Position numbers and translations under genes: made by a program
The notes under the pieces: model-generated
Databases searched by the model: none
The model's input: the letters and a program-made list of their open reading frames with translations, nothing else
What the model was told of the DNA's origin: nothing
From: Thermoproteota archaeon
GTDB taxonomy: Archaea > Thermoproteota > Thermoprotei_A > Sulfolobales > Acidilobaceae
Reading direction: 5' to 3'
Assembly: GCA_013152575.1 (NCBI GenBank)
Contig: JAADGB010000004.1
Location: 2,146-11,335, forward strand
DNA length: 9,190 nt
Shown: positions 1 through 5,724 of the stretch, piece after piece
Position numbering within the stretch: position 1 is the stretch's first letter
Layout: each line of letters starts with the position of its first letter

Positions 1-635
1 ACGGGTATACACCAGTATGCATCCTATCACTTAAACCAAGAAGAAGCGATAGCTGGATGTTCCACGTACCATACGTCTCCCTAGTCAAATACCAAGCCAT
101 CGCTATGGGCCTCCAAGACATCTACCACGAATACGAGGTTAGCGGAGCAAAGGAACAGGAAGTAGAAGAACTAGAGGAGATACTCGAAGAGCTCAAGACA
201 AGGATAGGATTCGATGCTATAAGCGTTGGAGCATTATCCAGCAGATACCAGTACGAGAGGATAGCTAGGATAGCGAAGAAGCTCGGAGTAGAAGTATATG
301 CTCCCCAATGGCTGAGGGACCCCGTCGAATACATGAGACTCCTAGTAAGGGAGGGCTTCCAATTCATAATAACAAAGATAGCTGTCTACGGCCTCCCACC
401 TAGGTTCCTCGGAAAACCCTTAACCAGTGAGGACATCGAAGAGATAATAAGACTCTCCAAGAAATACGGCTTCCACCCAGCATTCGAGGGCGGAGAAGCC
501 GAGACATTTCTAGTAGACGCACCCCACTTCAAGAAGAGAATCATAGTAGAGGGGGACCCGGTCAGGGAGGGTCCCTTCGAGTGGGAATATAAGATACGTG
601 AAGTAAAGCTTGTCGATAAACACCTAGAAGTTTAG
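1..635 (+). CDS. dph6: Diphthine--ammonia ligase (Dph6 family), 5' end outside window
   Basis: Dph6 amidates diphthine on archaeal elongation factor 2, using ATP and ammonium, in the last step of diphthamide synthesis; it acts in the cytosol. The reading frame is open from the left edge (first full codon at position 3), and residues before the ATG at 57 already fit the family (the segment ending SDSWMFHVP), so 57 is an internal Met and the gene is truncated by the window. The N-terminal PP-loop (SGGKDS) must lie upstream and is not visible. Visible family signatures are GALSSRYQYERIARIAKKLG, followed by APQW, and near the C-terminus AFEGGEAETFLVDAPHF. The length left here fits a family of roughly 220-240 residues. 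The gene ends at TAG 633-635, five bases from the stop of the convergent TatD gene. An archaeal 'ATP-binding protein' label would denote the same family. Confidence 0.9.
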   Translation, partial: GYTPVCILSLKPRRSDSWMFHVPYVSLVKYQAIAMGLQDIYHEYEVSGAKEQEVEELEEILEELKTRIGFDAISVGALSSRYQYERIARIAKKLGVEVYAPQWLRDPVEYMRLLVREGFQFIITKIAVYGLPPRFLGKPLTSEDIEEIIRLSKKYGFHPAFEGGEAETFLVDAPHFKKRIIVEGDPVREGPFEWEYKIREVKLVDKHLEV

Positions 636-640
636 AGATG

Positions 641-1378
641 CTAACCATAGAGGAGTCGAATAGAGTTCCTAGCTGCAGTTTCCCTCACAACCTCTTCGCT
701 AGCCTGTTTTAGGCTCGCCACGATGGAGACGGACTTCGGTATGAGGCCTGGGTTTAGCTCCATTCCCCGGTAAACGTATGGACCATCGCTCTCGAACACA
801 ATATATTCCAGGGGCGTGTACTCAGCCACCTTCACGTGTTTTTCCTGGATCATGATCGCCGGGTTTATCGAGATATAGTATCCATTGGACACTATCTCGT
901 CGATTAGGTTTAAGGGACCCGTGTACCAGTGAAACATAGCCTTCTCGACGCCAGCCTCTACTAGTAGTGTTAACACGTCCCTCCACGCGTTGGGCGAGTG
1001 TATGGTTACGTAGGAGTTAGTCTCCCTTGCGAAATCTAGGAATATCTTCAAGACCTTGACCTGGGCTGGTAGTGTTGATCTTGGAACGAACTTCTTATCT
1101 AGGCCAACCTCCCCGACACAGTTTATATCGTAACGGTATGCTAGTCTAGCGACCTGTTCCGCTTCGGATAATCTACCATTATTTCTGAAGTTCCATGGAT
1201 GGTAGCCTGCGCATGTTATCACGTTGTCATAGCTTTTCGACAGTTCAATGGTTTTCATTAGAGAGTCTAGGTCGTCGCTTACAGCTACCAGCACAGTGTC
1301 TGGCGTGGCAACTGCTTTTTCAGGATCTTTGTACTCGTATAGGTGTATGTGCATGTCATAGTAACTGGCTTTAATCAC
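641..1378 (-). CDS. TatD-family metal-dependent hydrolase
   Basis: This is a 245-residue TIM-barrel amidohydrolase-superfamily protein. TatD relatives are cytosolic metal-dependent nucleases or phosphoesterases; the substrate here is unknown. Expected metal ligands are visible in order: DMHIH (His10, His12), GYHPW (His60), GEVGLD (Glu90), TIHSP (His127), MFHWYTG (His150) and ESDGPY (Asp198). The start is GTG at 1376-1378, chosen because GAGGTGA, a full match to the archaeal anti-Shine-Dalgarno, sits six bases upstream (1385-1391 on the plus strand) and because HxH falls at residues 10-12 as usual. It lies 49 bases downstream of the flippase-like gene in the same direction and may be the last gene of that transcript. 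Many archaeal relatives are divergent from bacterial TatD, so exact activity is not assigned. Confidence 0.85.
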   Translation of the reverse strand: MIKASYYDMHIHLYEYKDPEKAVATPDTVLVAVSDDLDSLMKTIELSKSYDNVITCAGYHPWNFRNNGRLSEAEQVARLAYRYDINCVGEVGLDKKFVPRSTLPAQVKVLKIFLDFARETNSYVTIHSPNAWRDVLTLLVEAGVEKAMFHWYTGPLNLIDEIVSNGYYISINPAIMIQEKHVKVAEYTPLEYIVFESDGPYVYRGMELNPGLIPKSVSIVASLKQASEEVVRETAARNSIRLLYG

Positions 1379-1384
1379 ACTTCT

Positions 1385-1391
1385 TCACCTC
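1385..1391 (-). promoter_or_regulatory. Strong Shine-Dalgarno site of the TatD-family gene
   Basis: On the minus strand GAGGTGA lies six bases before the GTG at 1378. It is complementary to the conserved archaeal 16S rRNA tail (UCACCUC) and is what fixes this non-ATG start. Confidence 0.75.
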
Positions 1392-1427
1392 AGCCTCTAG
1401 CACGTGTTTAGCGTAGCTCCTAACTCT

Positions 1428-2360
1428 TCAAATCAATAATAGGAGGAACAATCCGGGTATAAGGCTGAAGAGTATGTAGATGATACGCCACCATACTAGT
1501 ATGCTTGGCTCGAGAACTCCTGCCAGGCCGTATTCGAAGAATAGTGCTCCACCCGGGGTGGGGCTCATGATCATAACGTTGGATATCTCGAGTGCAAGGA
1601 AAGCCTTCCAGAGCTGTTCTAAGGCACTCCACGTGCCAGGGACTATGAAGATCCTTGATAGGACGATGATGGAGTAGGTCTCTAGGAGATGGGCAACGAG
1701 GGTGAGGGTCCCTCCGACAGTGAATATAAGTCTATTGCGGACTATCGCTGATAGGCTCTTGAAGAAGTGGTCTCTTTGTCTTATGAGGTAGCAAGCGTAT
1801 CCTTTCGCCCCGAAGCGTCTCTCGATGAAGTTGACGAACTTCTCCGTCTTAGCCCATACTATGCCTCCAACCCATAGGGTACCCAGGAATAGTGAAGTAA
1901 GGAATGGAAGCCACGTAGCCGGCAGTAATGGGAGCGTGAGCAGGAAAGTTACACCTACTGGGAGAAATGTGTCGAACAGACTCTCCATGGTGGTTAGGCC
2001 AAAAGCCGCTCCAGCCTCCATGCCAGAAGTCGAAGCTATAACGGCGGCTCTAGCTGGCGTCGCACCAGAGTATGCTGGTGTGAGTATGCCGAAGAATCTC
2101 CCGACGAGGCGACTTATGATCGCCCAGTGGAGCCTTACTCTAGCCCCGTTGCTAGAGGAGAACACCACTAGTCTGACGCCCTTCACTATCTCTGCTAATA
2201 GGAGGAATAGCATTGCAACGAGAACGCTTGAGTCGATCTCGGATACTAGCTTAACGAAGTTATCTATACCTCCAGCTAGGTGTATGAGGCTTATCCCGGA
2301 GAGCGCGAACAGCAGTATTGCCCCAACCAGCAGCGTTTGCTTCTGGCTACTTCGCCTCAA
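1428..2360 (-). CDS. Flippase-like / lysylphosphatidylglycerol synthase TM-region family membrane protein
   Basis: This 310-residue polytopic membrane protein resembles the LPG_synthase_TM (UPF0104, flippase-like) family. Hydrophobic segments are seen near residues 10-27, 46-63, 133-170, 212-236 and 288-310. Two family motifs are present: GRFFGILTPAYSGATPARA at about 87-105 and SPTPGGALFFEYGL at 266-279. In bacteria this domain forms the flippase half of MprF; stand-alone archaeal members probably move a lipid or polyprenyl-linked substrate, which is inference. The start is TTG at 2358-2360, with GAGGAG just upstream. Only about nine codons separate it from an in-frame TGA, so the start cannot lie far upstream. 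It overlaps the 3' end of the threonine synthase-like gene by 14 bases, implying translational coupling in one transcript. It ends on a run of leucines with no soluble domain, so the aminoacyl-transferase half of MprF is absent. Confidence 0.8.
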   Translation of the reverse strand: MRRSSQKQTLLVGAILLFALSGISLIHLAGGIDNFVKLVSEIDSSVLVAMLFLLLAEIVKGVRLVVFSSSNGARVRLHWAIISRLVGRFFGILTPAYSGATPARAAVIASTSGMEAGAAFGLTTMESLFDTFLPVGVTFLLTLPLLPATWLPFLTSLFLGTLWVGGIVWAKTEKFVNFIERRFGAKGYACYLIRQRDHFFKSLSAIVRNRLIFTVGGTLTLVAHLLETYSIIVLSRIFIVPGTWSALEQLWKAFLALEISNVMIMSPTPGGALFFEYGLAGVLEPSILVWWRIIYILFSLIPGLFLLLLI

Positions 2361-3330
2361 TCTCCTCAGCCATCCTATCGTGGTACTTCAAGCCGCTTCC
2401 GGTGAGTATTAGGAGGGGGCGGGCCTCCCCTAAAGCATCAGACGCGACTAATACAGTCGCCGAGGAGGGCTCAACTATAAAACCCCTCTCGGCGAGCCTC
2501 CTCCAAGCAACACTGGCGTACTCGTCTCCAACAATAACCACGCCTAGTGTAGCGGCCTTAGCCATCTCCTCTATACGAGGAGGATTCTTCACCACGAGTG
2601 CATCGAGCAGTCTACTCTTGGAGCCGAGCCTTTCGAGAACCCTGACCCTATTCGCGAGGCTAGCTGCTGCCGGGGACTGGACTGCAACGATCTTGGGCTC
2701 GACTCCCTGAGAGACGAGGCCGCGGTAGACGCCTATGAGTAGGGTCCCCGAGCTGGCTGGCACGAAAATAGTCCTATCGCTAGCCTCCCTTGCCAGCTCC
2801 CTGCCCAGGGACTCAATCCCCTTCAAGAATACTGGACTCGTTGCATGGGCTACATAGAAACACTCTTGTATCTCTCTCCTAGCCGCTTCAGCCGCCAACT
2901 CCCTGGTGGGATGGATGACTACTTCCGCACCCATGAACTTGAGGAGCGCAATCTTCCCCTTCGAGGCAGAAGCAGGAACGTGAACCCTAGCCTTTAAGCC
3001 CAGTATCCCAGCGTATCCAGCGACTGATAAAGCCGTGTTACCACTAGAGTCCACTACTACACACTTGTAACCCAACTGTTTAGCAAGATAAAGTGAATAT
3101 GAGGTCCCCCTATCCTTGAAGCTACCAGTAGGATTCAGGTACTCCAGCTTATACGCGACCCCCCGCTCGTCCTCCACCAGGGGAGTATTCCCCTCCCCTA
3201 GTATAGGCTTGGGCGGTACAGGTATTGCCCCCTTCAGCTCTAGGGGCGAGCCGCACTTCGGACAGAATGGATGATACTCTTCGCTTCCACCCTCCCATCC
3301 ACATTTTGGACAGTAAAGGGACCAAGACAT
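2347..3330 (-). CDS. Threonine synthase-like PLP-dependent enzyme with N-terminal zinc ribbon
   Basis: This is a fold-type II PLP enzyme of 327 residues. Threonine synthase converts O-phosphohomoserine to threonine. An N-terminal zinc ribbon is visible (Cys7, Cys10, Cys23, Cys26), then EGNTPL (46-51), the Schiff-base lysine in NPTGSFKDRG (Lys72), the substrate loop SSGNTALSVAGYAG (95-108, Asn98 contacting PLP O3') and the C-terminal LTGSGLKY (309-316). These favour the ThrC family (COG0498). The phosphate-cradle segment reads VPASSGTLLIG instead of the usual GN/GG-rich loop, so substrate specificity may differ; cysteate synthase-like or other paralogue roles are possible. The ATG at 3328-3330 was chosen. 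A TTG at 3367-3369 would add 13 residues, but it sits immediately next to the TATA-like box at 3368-3376 and so should lie upstream of the transcript start. Its 3' end overlaps the flippase-like gene. Confidence 0.8.
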   Translation of the reverse strand: MSWSLYCPKCGWEGGSEEYHPFCPKCGSPLELKGAIPVPPKPILGEGNTPLVEDERGVAYKLEYLNPTGSFKDRGTSYSLYLAKQLGYKCVVVDSSGNTALSVAGYAGILGLKARVHVPASASKGKIALLKFMGAEVVIHPTRELAAEAARREIQECFYVAHATSPVFLKGIESLGRELAREASDRTIFVPASSGTLLIGVYRGLVSQGVEPKIVAVQSPAAASLANRVRVLERLGSKSRLLDALVVKNPPRIEEMAKAATLGVVIVGDEYASVAWRRLAERGFIVEPSSATVLVASDALGEARPLLILTGSGLKYHDRMAEEIEAK

Positions 3331-3367
3331 AAGATACTTCCCGCTTATTGATGGTCGCCAGGGGGTC

Positions 3368-3376
3368 AAATTAAAT
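3368..3376 (-). promoter_or_regulatory. TATA-like box for the threonine synthase-like/flippase-like operon
   Basis: ATTTAATTT on the minus strand lies about 40 bases before the chosen ATG (3330). A start of transcription about 25 bases downstream would fall near 3347, leaving a short leader with no strong Shine-Dalgarno. Assignment is by composition and spacing only. Confidence 0.4.
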
Positions 3377-3404
3377 CAATATGTAGAATACCATGAGTTC
3401 CACA

Positions 3405-4181
3405 TTAACCCCTATATGATAGGCTTCTTAAGGCGGCCTCAACCAATATCCTCTCAGCCCTCTTCAACCTATTATCCTCGAAACCAGTCTTCCACTCTCC
3501 AGTGTATAATTCATCGGAGACCGCTACGACACCGGCCAACTTAACCTTCCTATAATCTGCGACTGCGAAGAAGGCCGTCATCTCCATATCAACTACATAT
3601 ACTCCCATACTCGAATACTTCTCCACTTTATCAATCGTCTCCCTAAAGATAGCATCCGTAGACCATATCCCCCCTCTCAAGAGCCGGTGCCTACGCCTCC
3701 CCTTAACCATCTTCAGCATGGAGTAGAGGCGGCTAGCCAACTCGGAATCCGGCTCTGGCACGTAGTCGGGAGGCATGTAGTGGTAACTTGTACCCTCCTC
3801 TCGGACACCCCAAGTGGGAACTACAATATCACCTATCCGGGCCCTAGGGTGTATACTACCAGCCAAGCCGAGTACAATGAACTCCTCCCCGTCAGCAGCA
3901 ACGATTCTCTCAAATCCTGCAATTGCCGCTGGAGCACCCCAGAATAGTAGGGCAGAGAGTATTTTCACACCCCCGTATTCTACCATGGAGCACTTGAATA
4001 TGATTCCAGGACAATCCGCTTCAAGGACGCTATCAGCCATAGTATTAACTAGATCGAAGAATCTCGGTGTAAGCGATAGAATAACCTTGCGTGTAGGGAC
4101 CCTCCACTTCGAGAAACGCCTTGGATCAACAACAGGGGTCCCCCTACCAGGCACGATCGGAGAACACTTATTCGAGGCCAC
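3405..4181 (-). CDS. Nucleoside phosphorylase (PNP/uridine phosphorylase family)
   Basis: The protein belongs to the trimeric/hexameric nucleoside phosphorylase family, which cleaves nucleosides with phosphate to base plus (deoxy)ribose 1-phosphate in salvage. Seen in order (numbered from the TTG at 4199; subtract 6 for this start): a GLAGSIHPRARIGDIVVPT core (111-129), WSTDAIFRET (179-188), the ribose-site block VDMEMTAF (203-210) and VSDE (227-230), whose Asp matches the purine-contacting Asp of DeoD-type enzymes. The Gln-x-Arg uracil-recognition block of uridine phosphorylases is not evident, so purine or 5'-methylthio substrates are as likely as uridine. The N-terminal phosphate motif (usually GDPxR) is replaced by SLTPRFFDL. 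The start chosen is GTG 4179-4181: the upstream TTG (4197-4199) is only about ten bases from the TATA centre and should lie before the transcript start. From the GTG the message would be nearly leaderless. The gene is transcribed separately from its neighbours. Confidence 0.8.
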   Translation of the reverse strand: MASNKCSPIVPGRGTPVVDPRRFSKWRVPTRKVILSLTPRFFDLVNTMADSVLEADCPGIIFKCSMVEYGGVKILSALLFWGAPAAIAGFERIVAADGEEFIVLGLAGSIHPRARIGDIVVPTWGVREEGTSYHYMPPDYVPEPDSELASRLYSMLKMVKGRRRHRLLRGGIWSTDAIFRETIDKVEKYSSMGVYVVDMEMTAFFAVADYRKVKLAGVVAVSDELYTGEWKTGFEDNRLKRAERILVEAALRSLSYRG

Positions 4182-4205
4182 GCCAGAACTCCCTCCCAAT
4201 TACTC

Positions 4206-4214
4206 TATAATTAA
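4206..4214 (-). promoter_or_regulatory. TATA box of the nucleoside phosphorylase gene
   Basis: TTAATTATA on the minus strand lies in the short gap after the GNAT gene. Twenty-five bases downstream of its centre is about 4185, just before the GTG at 4181, which argues for leaderless or near-leaderless initiation there. Confidence 0.5.
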
Positions 4215-4242
4215 TGGATATTTCTCGTTTTAACCCAACTGA

Positions 4243-5220
4243 TCAGATAGACAATACCGCCTCTAGAGGGACCCTCACCTTAACCCACTTGAACACTGGA
4301 GAGAACCCCAGCTTCTCATACATACGCCTAGCCTCCGGAACACTATCCAGCGCTAGCCTATCAACGCCTATCCTCCTTAGTATCGCTGAGGCCCTTGATA
4401 ACAGGTACCTCCCAAGCCCCCTCCTCTGATAGTTCCTTCTAACAGCGAGGAGGGATACGTATCCAACCTTCCTGCCAGCAGTCGTGTCATAGTATGTTAT
4501 CTCTGTCATTCCAGCAATCTCTCCTGTGTCCTTATTTCTTAACACTATTATGAAGAATTCGCCTTTCGACTTACCAAACTGTGTACTGTAGTAGTTCCAA
4601 GCCCTTTCGAAGCTCCAAGGGTAATGATCCGGGTATATTGAGAAGGCGTCGTTGACAACCTCCACTAACTCCCTTACTATTGTTTCTCCTGGATTCTCTA
4701 CCACTAATTCTTCTATTAGACCCGGTGGGATCGGGTTGTTGAGGGACCCCTTATACTCCATAAGGGTCCCTGAATCTACCTGCGTGAGGGACCCTCCAAG
4801 GATTGATTCTAGAGTAATATGGCTTCTCGAATATTCTCGGCCAGCATGGATTGTGACGGGGTTTATTGACCTATCATAGTATGCTAGTGTTCTACCAGCC
4901 CACCTTAACAGGGTAGCGTAGGCCTCTGTGTAGAGGGGTTCGGGTAGGCTAGGATCAACTATTACCCTGATGTATCCGGGCTGGTAGTCGTCCATTGCCC
5001 ACGCGTCGGCATATCCGACAACCGTGCCCTTGCTGGTCTCCAGTACTGCTGTTTCTAGGGGGTCGTAGTCGGGGTCCATTGAACGGAACCAGGATTCTAG
5101 CTCCTCGACCGTCGGCGCCCTATAGTATACATCGTATCCCTCATATCTGTACAGTTCTGTGAGTATCCTTGCTAAGTCCTTAATGTATCTACGCGTATCG
5201 TTCTCTATGATGAGAGTCAT
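4243..5220 (-). CDS. Two-domain GNAT-family N-acetyltransferase
   Basis: This 325-residue protein is built of two GNAT halves. The C-terminal half (about 180-325) is canonical: beta4 VGYVSLLAV (252-260), the acetyl-CoA pyrophosphate loop QRRGLG (265-270), helix RYLLSRASAILRRIG, and YEKLGF (301-306) near the CoA thiol. The N-terminal half (about 1-155) retains the GNAT outline (ETSKGTVVGYADAW, then a strand) but lacks the R/Q-x-x-G-x-G loop, so it is probably a degenerate structural copy, as in mycothiol synthase-like proteins. The acyl acceptor is unknown. The ATG at 5218-5220 has GAGGG nine bases upstream. The gene is flanked by its own TATA-like element and ends 61 bases before the nucleoside phosphorylase. 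A loosely repeated G-S/T-L pattern (142-160) between the halves is encoded by a cluster of GGGWCCC heptamers. Confidence 0.85.
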   Translation of the reverse strand: MTLIIENDTRRYIKDLARILTELYRYEGYDVYYRAPTVEELESWFRSMDPDYDPLETAVLETSKGTVVGYADAWAMDDYQPGYIRVIVDPSLPEPLYTEAYATLLRWAGRTLAYYDRSINPVTIHAGREYSRSHITLESILGGSLTQVDSGTLMEYKGSLNNPIPPGLIEELVVENPGETIVRELVEVVNDAFSIYPDHYPWSFERAWNYYSTQFGKSKGEFFIIVLRNKDTGEIAGMTEITYYDTTAGRKVGYVSLLAVRRNYQRRGLGRYLLSRASAILRRIGVDRLALDSVPEARRMYEKLGFSPVFKWVKVRVPLEAVLSI

Positions 5221-5253
5221 GTATGGGTCCCTCTACCTAGCAGTGTAAGTGTG

Positions 5254-5260
5254 GTTAAAC
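5254..5260 (-). promoter_or_regulatory. TATA-like element of the GNAT gene
   Basis: GTTTAAC on the minus strand lies about 35 bases before the ATG at 5220. Expected initiation about 25 bases downstream leaves a short leader that contains the GAGGG ribosome site. The 16-base palindrome at 5276-5291 sits just upstream of it. Confidence 0.35.
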
Positions 5261-5275
5261 GGTGGTGATTGGTTT

Positions 5276-5291
5276 GAGGGCTTAAGCCCTC
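5276..5291. promoter_or_regulatory. Perfect 16-base palindrome GAGGGCTTAAGCCCTC
   Basis: A self-complementary 16-mer lies 19 bases past the stop of the 90-residue gene and about 15 bases upstream of the GNAT TATA-like element. It could be a dimeric-regulator operator or activator site for the GNAT gene. As RNA it forms a six-pair stem with a TTAA loop, but no T-run follows, so a terminator is less likely. Function is unproven. Confidence 0.4.
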
Positions 5292-5310
5292 TAGGATTAG
5301 TTACGGGTGG

Positions 5311-5583
5311 TTAGCTCTCCTCCTTTACCTCTCTGTGCTGGGCCTCTAGCACGTTGAATATTACCTGGGCTAGGTGCTCTGGCTTCGTATAGAACTTGTC
5401 GTATAGGTACTTGCTTCCCTGGAAGCTGATCTCGACGTTGTCGCCTGTGTCCCTGATGGTCATGTATATTTGGCCGCCTTTCATTAGGCTGAACGATGAC
5501 TTGCCACGTGGGAGTATTTTTAGCCCGTACTTCTGGGCTTCTCCCCTTACTAGTTTTTTGACCTCGTCTATGTACTCGCTCAT
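5311..5583 (-). CDS. Small conserved-looking protein of unknown function (90 aa)
   Basis: I do not recognise this family. The protein is soluble and charged, with no signal peptide, membrane segment or cysteine. The pattern suggests an N-terminal helix (about 2-18, SEYIDEVKKLVRGEAQKYG), several short strands between 20 and 55 (LKILP, SFSLMKGGQIYMTIRD, NVEISF) and a C-terminal helix (66-84, PEHLAQVIFNVLEAQHR), a small alpha-beta-alpha layout. Coding is supported by the ATG at 5581-5583 with a GGGTG ribosome site, and by a clear TATA box with spacing right for initiation about 18 bases before the ATG. It is divergent from the HAD-ECH fusion gene, which may mean shared control, but no functional link is shown by the sequence. 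Confidence 0.75.
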   Translation of the reverse strand: MSEYIDEVKKLVRGEAQKYGLKILPRGKSSFSLMKGGQIYMTIRDTGDNVEISFQGSKYLYDKFYTKPEHLAQVIFNVLEAQHREVKEES

Positions 5584-5621
5584 ATTTTACACCCGTCTAA
5601 CCAGCGGGCCAACGGGCGGGT

Positions 5622-5632
5622 TTTAAATATAT
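5622..5632 (-). promoter_or_regulatory. TATA box in the divergent promoter region
   Basis: Read on the minus strand it is TATATTTAAAA, centred about 43 bases before the ATG at 5583, giving a predicted start near 5601. The element is nearly symmetric, so it could also direct plus-strand transcription toward the HAD-ECH gene with a leader of about 70 bases. Confidence 0.55.
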
Positions 5633-5662
5633 CCCTCTATTATGAATAGCAATTACAACCAC

Positions 5663-5681
5663 GGCTACACGAATATTAGCC
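5663..5681. repeat. Inverted repeat GGCTA-N9-TAGCC upstream of the HAD-ECH gene
   Basis: Two five-base arms separated by nine bases lie between the divergent TATA region and the HAD-ECH start. The centre-to-centre distance is 14 bases. It might be an operator for a dimeric regulator, but arms this short can arise by chance. Confidence 0.25.
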
Positions 5682-5713
5682 AACTCTCCGAACTCAACAT
5701 ATACGAGTTAAAG

Positions 5714-5719
5714 GGTGAG
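5714..5719 (+). promoter_or_regulatory. Shine-Dalgarno site of the HAD-ECH gene
   Basis: GGTGAG lies five bases before the ATG at 5725 and matches the archaeal 16S rRNA tail, confirming this start. Confidence 0.75.
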
Positions 5720-5724
5720 TCCTG

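Noticed and set aside
57..635. ATG at 57 as the start of the dph6 gene
   Set aside because: The frame is open to the window edge and the upstream codons match the family, so this is an internal methionine.
1825..2412. Long plus-strand open frame opposite the flippase-like gene
   Set aside because: It is an antisense shadow: no domain is recognisable, and the minus-strand frame has clear membrane segments and family motifs.
5208..5214. Exact box C sequence ATGATGA near the GNAT start
   Set aside because: It lies in the coding start on the opposite strand, and no box D follows within a guide-RNA length.
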